Below are positions 49,201 through 61,200 of a stretch of 64,000 bases of DNA, in pieces. The notes under the pieces were generated by a model, which was given only the letters and a program-made list of their open reading frames with translations, did not search any database and had not been told where the DNA came from. The translations under genes and the position numbers were made by a program. Source of the stretch: Eumeta japonica (Eukaryota > Arthropoda > Insecta > Lepidoptera > Psychidae); contig BGZK01001311.1 in NCBI GenBank assembly GCA_005406025.1, positions 1 through 64,000 of the forward strand, given 5' to 3'. Every line of letters starts with the position of its first letter. Position 1 is the first letter of the stretch.

Positions 49201-52200
49201 TTTCAGATAAATTTGACATAGCCTCTGCTTGGAGAGCTGTCAAAGATGATCACTATTGTACAGAGATTAAAGCGCCTGATTTAGAACATTGAATTGAGTT
49301 CCAATGTTTATGCTTGGACTCTCATTTCATGCGATGATACCTCAGCAGTAGGCAGTGCGGGCAGATGTGTTTTCGCAAAATATTACGGGCTAAGGCTGTC
49401 TCAGGAAAGGAACGCTGTGCACTTCCTAAACGGCGTCTGCGCATCAAAACGTCAGACATCCACTGTTTCTTGGGTGAACAAAAAAAGATCCTAAAACCAC
49501 TATATACACATGCCACTGATTATAACTGGAATAATAGATTTCACAAGTTATTTCTCTGAACAAACTTCGTATCTTACCCGTTCCTTAGGAGGATCCCACA
49601 ATAAAAATTGATATTAGATAGAAGAAGTTGGCTGGTTATAACATTTCCTTAAGAGAAATTCAATTTTCACAATGCCTGTCCTGACGCTTTTCAAATCAGA
49701 AAAAGAATACCCACAAATTTTTGTGTTTTAAAAAGTGATCTTCCATGTGACACAAATGACAGATGACAGATCAATCTAATGAAGGATTGAATGACGTTGA
49801 CAATTTGACGTTGACTCAAAACAGATGCTTTTAAATTTCATCTTTTTCACAATCCTTCGACTGAATCAAGTAATAAATGCAAAAACTCTTCTTTACTTTT
49901 AATCGAAAGGAATTATGGAACCATCAGAATAACACTACGACATCTGGTTCAAAAGCTATTATCAAATTACCATTTCATAAGGAAAATTCAAATTTTTAGT
50001 AAACATCGATGTTCAGTTTGAGGTATTATACCCTTGTAGTTTCGTCATGTCCGTCCATGTATTTGTCTGTCATGGTTGAGCTCAAAGACTGAGCTACCAG
50101 AAATCTGTAATTTTTCATGGGCATATGTATATATTAATCACACCGAAAGCTCTAAACTAAAAAACCCTATTCTGTATGCAGGATGCATTTTTCCTTTCTA
50201 GTTTATCCCATGGTGTGCTATATGGTTGGTTAGCTCATTCAAAAGTATTGTGGTTGTGTGAAAACCATTTTTCGATTTAGGGATCCCTTTGTATAATATT
50301 AAGCTTTAAAGTGCTAATAGCTAAATGGTTGCTTTTAGATAAGTGAAACAACTTATGGTAGTAGTATATATAGCGAAGTTAAAAGGAAAACTATCACCGC
50401 TGAGCATGATGTGCAAGTTAACGAGTAGCTGTCAACGAATTTATAAAATGTTCTTGGTGAAGCAAAAAGCTAAATTCTGTTTAATTTCCATCGAAAATTA
50501 ATTAGACAAAATTATTAGTTTTGTTAAACGGGCAGTTTATAAGTTTTGGAAAATTATGGAGAAATAACATTATGACATCCTTAACATCTGTTTTATGTGG
50601 GTCCGTTTTTATATTTTAATTACTATTAAACCACGAACTAAATTAATATGTTCATAGTACCAAAGAAATATCCTATTTCTAAGTCCGCATATTATAATAT
50701 AATATAATAAATATATATTATAATATAAAAAAATAATACTTCATTGGTTTACTTAAGACTTTTTAAAATATTTGAAAGAATTGACAATAATCAGGATGGA
50801 GTAAGCAAATTATTTTATATGTGTATAAAGTCAAAAGAAAAAAATGAAAGTTAATGTAAAAAGTTTGATAATAGTATTATTTTATCTTTAATAACTTTAA
50901 TATTATTTTATAGAGTTTTTAAATTAAAGTATAAAACATGTTTTGTCTCGTTTTTGTGCAAGTTTAAACAAAACTGAAACTGTGAGCTACACCAAAGGAA
51001 AAAAAAACTGCCAAGAGCATTTCGGACCATGCTCATCATAAGGTTCTGAAGCCATTATTACAAAGAAACATTACAGATAAAAAAATTACATTGTTACACT
51101 TTTTCCATGGTTCCCGCACAGACTAGTTATAATCACTTTAGTCGCCTATAACTGGAACAACAAGTAGATATGTCGACTATTATTATGAAACTAGCATAAA
51201 TATCGTTCGGTAGATCTCTCAATGCCACTACACGTAAAGTATCACCATCAGAATTGTTTATGGAAAGTGACTTATCTTCTGATGCTAAGACTAAAATGTT
51301 GTCCTTATTCCAGGCAGCACATGTTATTTTTTTAGTATGTTTACCAATAATTGGTATACGCCTGTAATAAATAGACCTACTTTTTCTTGTATTATATGAC
51401 ATTTCACCTTATTGAAGTAAAATGTGATTGACCTCATATTATAAAAATATAGAAAATGTGTTTGTATGAATTTAATGTTGGGATATTTACTACAGCTACC
51501 ATAGTGTTTCCTATTGTCATGTATTGTTCCAACTTATATAGCATTTTTAAGGTTCTGTATAATTACCTAAATGATGAAAAAATATTAATGTAGACTAAAA
51601 ATAGATGAGTTTACATCAAATAACTAAAATGTGCCAATAATCAAGTAATATTTTCAAAGTTACAAGAAATATATAAATGATAATTGAATCAAAACATGAA
51701 TTTTATTAAATTCAAGATATATGAAAATAAAATTTTAGCAATTTCGAAGTCATAGTCATGAAAAAAGCAAAAGTATGATTGAATCTAATATCATGAAAAT
51801 TGGCCAAGAGCAAGTCGAAGCATGCTCATTATAGGATTCTGAAGCCATTATTACAAAGAAATGGACTACAGATGAAAAAAGTACGTTGTTACACTTTTTC
51901 CATGTTTCCCGCACAGACTAGTTACAATCACTTTAGTCGCCTATAACTGGAACAACAAGTAGATATGTCGACTATTATTATGAAACTAGTGTAAACTAAA
52001 GTGCATCAGCAAAAGAGCGTATCTTCATGGCACTTACGTCCTTTTTTTGAGAAGCGCAGTTTTTCGATAACTCAATAACAGTATATCCGACCATGTTCAA
52101 AATAATTTTCGTTGAAAGTGTTTATTAGCGGTTACTTTAATTTTCTTTTTCGTATATTTGGGACATACAGTTTAGAGAATAAAGAGGGGGGACACAATTT

Positions 52201-55200
52201 CTGCAATTTTCGGAGTCATTATTTCCGAAATTATTAATTTAATCAGAAAAATTGCTTAGAAACCTTAAAATGTTTTTAAAAGAACTACACTATAAATTTC
52301 ATCAATATAAGTCTTGTAGTTTTTGACTAAAATGCATGTGACATACGGATGGATGGACATGACGAAACTATAAGCGCTCCGTTTTTGCCATTTTGACTTG
52401 GAACCCTAAAAAGGCAATTTAGTAAACTGTTAAATTTGAAAAAAATATCATTATTTTATCCCTTGGATTTTATATTTTTTTTATGCTTTGTTTTTTTTTA
52501 GTATTTGTTTCAGCTTGCCAAAAGAATTAATGCAATGTAAATCACAGTTTCAGTTATTGTTTTTTATTATTTCATTCAAATTATTTAATTATAGAAAAAA
52601 GTGTATATTAAATCTTATTCTTTTTAAGATTATTACATACAAACGAAACTATCAAATATAATAATTCTATACTCTTTCAGCGATTCGCGTATATACGCGT
52701 TTGAATGATGTATCTATGGTGTGGGCTTTGGAAGATGCTTTAGAAGTAGAAGAATTAGCTCTTTTGTGGTAAGCTTCAAGAAGTTGATCAACTTTCCAAT
52801 CTAAGTATGTAAAAATGGAGGTCAGGAAAAATGTTGTCTGCTATTAGAAATATGAAATGTATATAAGACTTTGTTCTCTAACTATAGCAGATTTAAAAAC
52901 AGACTTTTTCTACCTCTACGTTTTTGTCAAAAAATATAACTGCAAAACCTCTAATCTCAGTCACAATATCAGAGAAATAATGGTCTTCATCACTGCATTT
53001 CCTTTTGTAGTTTTAATATCTAATAGTTAAACAAAGCATACTTCAAACTATTTGATAGACTGGTATATGATTTAATTAGTACTATGACTGATTTAATACT
53101 AAAAACTAAGATTTTATGAATTTGTTGGGTAATAACATTGTTTTAAATAATAAAGCTTTAAACACTCTTCTAATTTGTAAAACTTTTTGATGTTTTCAGA
53201 ATATAAATATTTCAAGGCTTTACGTAATGCTAAATTGTATTTCATGTTTTATTTACGGTAAACTTTACTTATTTTCCTATTAGTGGCACACTGTGCGCAT
53301 GTCTAAATCGAGGGGAAGCAGCGGCACGATGGTTCGAAGGCGCGGGCGCTCGTGGCGCCGCGTACGCATTGGAGTTACATGCGGCGCGCGGTGATTGGCC
53401 GAGAGCAGCTGAATTGGCTGCCACTGCTGCCCCAGATAGGTTGCATGAGATAACCTTGCATCGGGCCGATAATTTGGAATTAACGTTAGTCTAACGTTCT
53501 AATGTTATTATTGTACGACGGATACCTCATCAGCCTTTTACTTTATGCAAGGGCATTTAGAGAACTATATTTATTTTTGGCTTTGTACAGAATTCTTTCA
53601 TTTTTGATCTTTCATATATGGTTGAAAGTTAAAAAAAGGTGCACTTTTCAATTTTAAATATAGTCTGTTTTTGACTTATGACCTTGTACAATCTTTTTTT
53701 CTGCAGCATATTCATGGTTCCGGTAGAATATAGAGCTACACATGCTTTCATTAAAATTACAAAATAATATAGTAATCGACACCTGCCCTAAGACTACCAT
53801 AATCTAAACATAATTTATATTTACGACCTGTTCTGCAATAAGAAATATTTCTTTACAAAAAATATAAGGAACTTGTAGCTCTCGATTTTCAAGTCTGCTT
53901 CACACTGGTCTAGCTTTTAATTCTCGATAAAATTCTAATAATCCTACGTACTCATAAGTCTTTTAAAGTTGTAAATAAACCATATTATGGATTTTTCAGC
54001 ATAACACGAAATGGGATTGAAATTATTGTTTTTAGGGCCCCATTATAAAGTGATAAGGAGTCATTGAATTTGTTTATGTTACATAACATACATTCACAAC
54101 AAGATATGTGTCTTTCAGTGCTGACTACCATGAAGCATTGGCCAACTACGAAAAAAGCTTAATAAAGGAGAATATAGACGATCCTAAAGTCAAAGAGCAC
54201 AACACGAAGTGCGAAGCCGGCATCGCTCGAACAGCCATACGCTGCGGGGACGTGGTGCGCGGAGTCACCACTGCTATGAAGCATGCTAATGATTTGAATC
54301 TTCTCAAAGATTGCGCTCAATTTCTAGAAGACGACAACCAGTCTACTCACGCCGCCTCACTGTACGAACACGCGGGAGACTTCGAAAAGGCCGCTTCCCT
54401 GTACATAAAACTCAAATCTTGGTTGAAAGTCGAGACCTTATTACCAAAACTCAATTCCCCGTCTATACATATACAGTATGCGAAGGCTAAAGAATCCGAA
54501 GGGCGGTACAACGAAGCGCTCAAGTCTTATTTAAAAGCACAAGATTTTGAGTCCGCAATCAGAGTGAACTTGGAATGTTTAGAAGATATAGATGATGCTG
54601 TCCGCCTAGTCCAAGAGACGAAGTCGGTTCATGGCGCCAGAATGGTAGCGGATTATTTCCAAAAAAGCGACGATACCACATCGGCTATAAAATTTTTGGT
54701 CATGTCCCTGTGCTACGATGAAGCTTTCCAATTGGCGAGGAAGAACGGAAAACTGCAATTATATGGAGAAATATTGATTCAAACTTCTCAAGTGCGACCA
54801 GAGGATTTTAAGAGTTTAGCTTTACATTTCGAAGGTGAAAGAAACTATTTGTTAGCTGGCAAATTTTATTTTCACGCTAACGAATACGGTAAAGCGATGA
54901 CGCATCTGCTCAAAGCGGGAGGATCAGAAGAACAAGAAAATGATGCAATCAGTATTGCCATTGATGCAGCTGCTGCTTGCGACGACGATAGGCTAACAAA
55001 AAGGTGTGTTTTGTAGTGCGTGATCGGCAAAGATCGGCAATCATAAATGTATTTTGTCATATCTCAAAATTTACAGAAGCTTGTCATGTGCATAGATTGT
55101 GTCAATCACAGCATACTTGAATTGTCATCGTCGTAGTTTTGTATTAATTCTATTTTAATCAATTCAATCTCACTAAAATATATGATTATTTAGTTCAGAA

Positions 55201-58200
55201 TATATAATGATATATCAAGTGTAAAATATTGTATGTTTGTACAATTTTTTGTGGAAGGCTAATATTTTTATAAAGTTCAAAAATTTCTGTTAATATTATA
55301 GACGAAATAGCGTTTTTCCAGTCGAAATAAGACAATTTCAGACCAATGTTACTGTGACATTTATTTACATATTTATTATTTATGTCTTTATTTCAAGTCT
55401 GTCAGAATCGCATTTGTTTATTTGAAACAAAAATGAATGAAATCATAATCGTCTGACAGCTGTCGTCAAATCGTTGTCAGAGATTTTAATCAATTAAAAA
55501 TAAAATGAGTACCCCAAAATAGTAAAAGATATTACTGCGCTGTTGTCTGAAATATTCTTACTTCGACCGACAACAGATATCAAAACTCGTTGTTTCATTG
55601 CATGTGATATGAAAAATACAGTGTGTGGGGCGGGATGAAACAAAAACCATTTCAGACCATGGCGATGACAGCCCTCGCTTCGCTCGGGCAGTCACCTCTC
55701 GCCCTCGTCAGAAATCGTCTCGTTTCATCCCTTGCCACACAATATACTATTTTTTTGAGATGTTATCGACCATAAATTTTTTAATCACGTCAAAGGAATA
55801 AAATTAAACGTATGTGCACCAGTACCCACTCTAATTGTTATAGCTAGCATGTTATTTTACAGGTTGATAGAATTTTTGCTAGGGGAGACCGACGGCGCGC
55901 CGCGCGATCCACGGCACTTGTTCCGTCTGTACATGGCCAAAAAACAATTCACTGAAGCCGCGAAGACTGCGGTAAGGATATATTTAAGACATAAAAGGAA
56001 TTTTGTAAAAAATTCGTCTATGAATCAATACAGATAACACGCGGAATTTTCGTTTTATATTTTTTACGAAGTGACTATCAGGGGTTGGCAGATTGAGATT
56101 AAATGAAAGGAACAATGTAGATCAGCAGAAGGTGTATATTGAAAAATACAGAATCACGGTAGATCGCTACGGAATCAGTTGGTCGCTTGTCAGTATCGTA
56201 TTTGACTTGTCGCTCCAATCGCAAGAGAAAAACTCATCCTCTTGCGCCCCGGACTTCTCTATTTACACTTGCCCACTGGCCCCTAAAAAAACTCGAATTA
56301 TACAGAAAAATAAGACGTAAACATGTCATGACCGACACAAAGAAACAAGATTTATTGTCTCTGGAAAATTCCACCCCACAAAATAAATCCATTTAGAAAT
56401 AAAATGTACATAATCAACAATAGCGCCGACGTGACGGACGTCGTTGCGCGGCGCGCAGGGGGCTTGTTTATTTACGGAATTCTATTCTCCGATATATTTT
56501 TTATAAGGCAATTGTTTTTCTGTTCTATTTTTAGCTAGCAAGCGCAGTTCATAACAATATTAAATATTTGCATCGATTATATTTTTTACTATTGTAAAGT
56601 GCGTTCGTTATAATTAAACAATAACAATTACTCAATCAAAATTTTCTATTATTCTTTCACGTAAATTAGATATAGCGGTTTATCAATCCTTCGTTAGAAA
56701 TTGTATAACCCGCATCTTTCAAAATGGCAGCGCATCAGTATTTGAAAGTGCGGAAGGATAATGCTACTTAGTGCAGAAATGATAAACAATAATTTTATTT
56801 TATTTTAACATGGAAATTTTATATTAATTATGACCCATCACATACTTCTAAAAATAGATTTACATTGACTGTTTATTAAGTTCAAGTATGGCGAATAATT
56901 AATGCGGTAGCACAGTACTGACTCGTAATGAATTTATGTAATGACAGTAGTAGGTACGGGCTGATCTGTCTTGAGAGTTCGGGGGTCGGTCTTTCTCTCT
57001 TCCTCTTTCCCTATTATATGATGATAAATATTTGTTAATAGATTGAAAACCGTTGATATTTAATATTTGTTTTGAATGAATCCTGAAAAAATAAAAAACA
57101 ATGGCTTTATGCTTTTTGGGAGTTTACTTAAACAGACCTATCCAATATGGTGAGATTTAATGGATTAAAATCTCTTACCCTTCAGACATATAGCAGAATA
57201 GAAATCCGTTGTAACTGAGCAAAGTCAAGTAAGTATGCACCAAATTAGAATCCATGGGCAATCGATATCAAGAGAAATAAAAATTAATAAAAACCAAAAT
57301 TGAAACCGTTTAGACAAGGACATTTGACATTAATACTTCCTATGATTGACTTTTTTTTTATAATTATTCAAGGACTAAAACTTAACAATTATGGCACAGA
57401 TCTATGACTTGTGCTACAAGAATCAAAATAAAATGTCAATATAAATGAAAGTAAAAAAATTCCTATGAAACTTATTTCTTGAAATGATTTATACTAAGAA
57501 AAATATAATAATGGAATTTTGATAATTTTGCTAAAGGTTGAATGTCTGGGTTATTCATAATTATAACATCAAAATTTTGTTATTCTCAGAAAAGTTTTTA
57601 TTCTAATCGGATTTTAGGCGTATATAGTAATTATGTAGAATGCAGGTAAAAATGAAAATGATTGTTAACTATTCATAAATTGTTAATAAATTTTCAAAGG
57701 CGATGTCTTTTAAATAATTTATAGGAGGAAAGTATAGTTATGAAATATGAGCTCCTTGGGGATAGAGAAGACAATGAAACTAGTACGCTGATATTCTGAG
57801 GTTCAAATTTTGTTAACGGGAGGTACTTGTTAAAAAAGTTATCTCGTTTAGAGATTTGAAAACAAACAATGGATATGTTTGCCTCTTTGCACATTACAGT
57901 ATTAATTTGCTTTTTACCAAAATTATATGAAATGACATTATAATTAATGTATTTATTTCATTTGCATGTCTGAACATAGGTGATAATCGGCCAGGCAGAA
58001 TGTCGAGCGGGCCGCTATCGCGAAGCTAGAGACGTGCTGCGTTCGATGTGCGGCGGCCTGCGCGCGCGCGGCTTACGCGCCCCGCACGATATGTCCCGAG
58101 CGCTGCAGCTGCTGCACACGTATGCGTTGGTCAGGATGCACGTCAAGAGACGCAGGCATGACCTCGCAGCGAGGTTACTCAACCGGCTCGCTACCGATGT

Positions 58201-61200
58201 GGAATTCTTTCCTGATCAACAACGTCAGTTGCAATTTTATGTAATATAAATAGTGTTGGATTAGTTTATTGTAGGTAATGTTTGTTAAACAAAGAAATAA
58301 ATGCTATCAACAGTTGTCGTTTTGAAGTTCAGCGACGTTGTAAGGTCTGGAATTGTTTAAAAAAATAAGACATCCGATCTCTGAATCGTTACGAATATGA
58401 ATAGGACATTTGAATAAACTTGTAGAGCCTATCATTGGATTTAATACAGTAACTGAGCGATCCATCCAAATTATTTTTACTTAAGTATTTCTTTAAGGTT
58501 GAAAAATTGACAATGCAAAGATACTTATTTTGGATTAAATTCTCTGTTGGGCATCATATATGCAGAATAATTATGTTAACTTTGTAACATAGGCTCGGGA
58601 TGTCCAGAGAAAGTACAAAATGTAATTATTTTGTTTAACAATAAACAATCTGAATTCATGCAAATATTCAAAATACTTTTTTGAATTCATTAAATTTTTA
58701 CCATATCTTTTAAAAATAGTATTGGTGTTGCATTTTTATAGTATTTCCGAAGGCCAAACGAGCTTGCATACCATCAGAGTAGACAGTTAGCCCACGAACA
58801 TTCGCTACCTCAGAGGAGTCATGGTGCGTTGTCGGTCTCTTGGGTAAATATAGGATGTCTAATGGAGGGGGAGTGTGCCACCGAAACTCTCACTAATTGG
58901 ACGAAACGCAATAACGGAAGCTGTTACTTTAGGTCTGTATTTTGTGAGAGTGTAGTATTTGACGGGTTGAGCCGACCCACTTTCGTGATGCAGCCAAGTC
59001 GACAGCAGCACAGCGCTATTATTCTTAAATATGGTATAATTAAGTTCAATAGATAATTGCCAGAACGGAATAATTGGTTGTTCATTTCGAATCTTTGTTT
59101 GTAGACCAAGTGTCGATTTTGACGTCGGCCGTGATAGAATGCTCACGCGCGGGCTTGAAGCACGCGGCGCACCGCTGGGCGCGCGAACTCATGCGCCCCG
59201 AGTACAGGCCGCAGGTGAGCTTTATAGACGGCGAAATGTACGCTTACGATTAACACTGAATTTCAACGAGATTTTCACGATGTCACATACTAAATTTTCC
59301 ACTATACTCTTTCATTATTAGTAACCTTATCCTTAAATTAATATCAAATTATGAACCGTGTATATTCTTTATTTTTACATATGTTACAGAAAAAGTAAAA
59401 TCTTATCACCTTGATATATATTTATTGATACGTATTTTTACAGATAGATGCTAAATATGTGAAAAAAATAGAATCTGTAGTTCGTCACGCGGTGCGGGAG
59501 GCCGCGCCGGCTGAACCGACTGCACCCTGCCCGCAGTGTTCAGCGCCCGTGCCTATAGCCGATCTACACTGCACGCACTGCAAACTGCTGTTACCGTTCT
59601 GTCTCGCCACGGTATGTTATATTTAATGAACACTTATCCATTTAATTATTGTTCAAATAATTGGATGACGATTAAACAATCTGAATCAATACAATAAATA
59701 CAATACATAAACAACATTTAATTAAAACAGATCACAAACTTTGTATTAACTATACTTTTGATGTCTATACTGTCTGTACTACGTATGTGTGAGAAGGGGC
59801 TGAGCCTGATTATTTTGGAATTATTACAAATTATAAAACAAAGATAATACATGCTAATGAACACATTAACATTTACAAAATGGCACTGTTGGAAGCCTAC
59901 CCAAATTGCCTGCCGTAGCAATTTGGGTATTTGGGTAGGTGTTGGTTAATCTGTGGCCGTTGACAAGCTACCTATTAGAGGGTTGTCTGTGATCAGTGTT
60001 GATTTAGCAATAACTCTATGAGTTGTTCGACTCATATGGTGGATGGAGACATGTTTGGTGGTGGTATTAATAGATTACTATTATACACACTGTTAGGTTT
60101 GTATGCCTTAATATTTTTGATGATGTTTTGCATTGGAGCGAGACGTACATACAAATAGACAGTTTGGACAAGTATCCTAAATATCACTAGCTTAAGTGTT
60201 CGATATCTGTCTGTGCACCACCAATAAAATTCAATTTTTTGTATGAGGGGCGTTTAATAAAAAGTGAGAATGAGATGTTGCTGGCAACTTTTATTAAATG
60301 TTATTTTATTTTCCACATAGTCGCCTTTTAGCATATTACACTTGGTATATGTTTTTTCTAAACTTAAAAAATTCCTTTCTTAAAAAAGTATTCATCTTGA
60401 GCACCTAAAATTTCTGTATTGCAACGATTACTGCTTCATCATCTTCGAATCTCTGACATTTTAGGTATTCTTTCTACCTTGGAAATAGATAAAAATCACT
60501 ATGGGCATGGTCGAGTGAATATAAAATATGCTCCACTATTTTGAAGCCAGCATCTCGAATTGCAGTCATAGCAACAGCAGACCTGTGAGCCGAAGCATAA
60601 TCTTGATGGAATAAAACAATTTTTGCTAGTTTACCTCACCATTTCTTTCGAATATTGTTACGCAATTGCATGCCTTAAGCGCGAGCGTAGGTATGTTTCT
60701 ACTGTCGCCTGAAAAATCTCGTCTACAATGAGTGTGACCACAATAACTAAAAAACTATTTAATTTTTAAACTTAATTTCTTTTCAATCTCATCACTAATC
60801 GATTGGGAATAACTGTATCGAAAATCGCAGCTTAATATAGTAGTGATTAGCTGTAATTTGAATTTTTTAAGTGGTAGTTATTCATGTTTTGATCCGTCAT
60901 TTTTTAAATATCTAAAATTGAGGTTGAGATTGAGCGTGAAGTTGTTTATTTTTGTAATTGCCAACAGATGGCGGTAGTAATATAATATTCTTGTTAAAAG
61001 TGAAAAAAAATCATGCATTAAACTACACATATAATTCTGCATTATGATGTTTAATAAATATGAAATTACCTATCCTTTTTTCGACTCAAATTTACTTTAA
61101 AATTATTTGAAAATCAGAAATAAAATAAGAGGATTTTTGGTGAAAAGCTCATATGTTATCATGAACTTCTAATTTAAATAACATACATATGGCACGAGCG

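Larger units (their letters stand above)
48617..52680 (+). other. WDR19 intron 11
   Basis: The intron holds an unidentified coding-like patch (49206-49560), family A repeats and the inverted copy of exon 4 (separate entries). Scraps of the family A tail lie at about 48880-48920 and 50030-50080. Confidence 0.6.

Noticed and set aside
49206..49290. Possible WDR19 exon 12 following exon 11
   Set aside because: The phase fits but the sequence does not match the family and soon stops. The exon at 52681 continues the protein exactly ([11 protein letters not shown]).
51133..51402. Minus-strand frame resembling a WD40 protein, as a possible separate gene
   Set aside because: It is the inverted duplicate of WDR19 exon 4. 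It starts inside the repeat and has no start, further exons or promoter.
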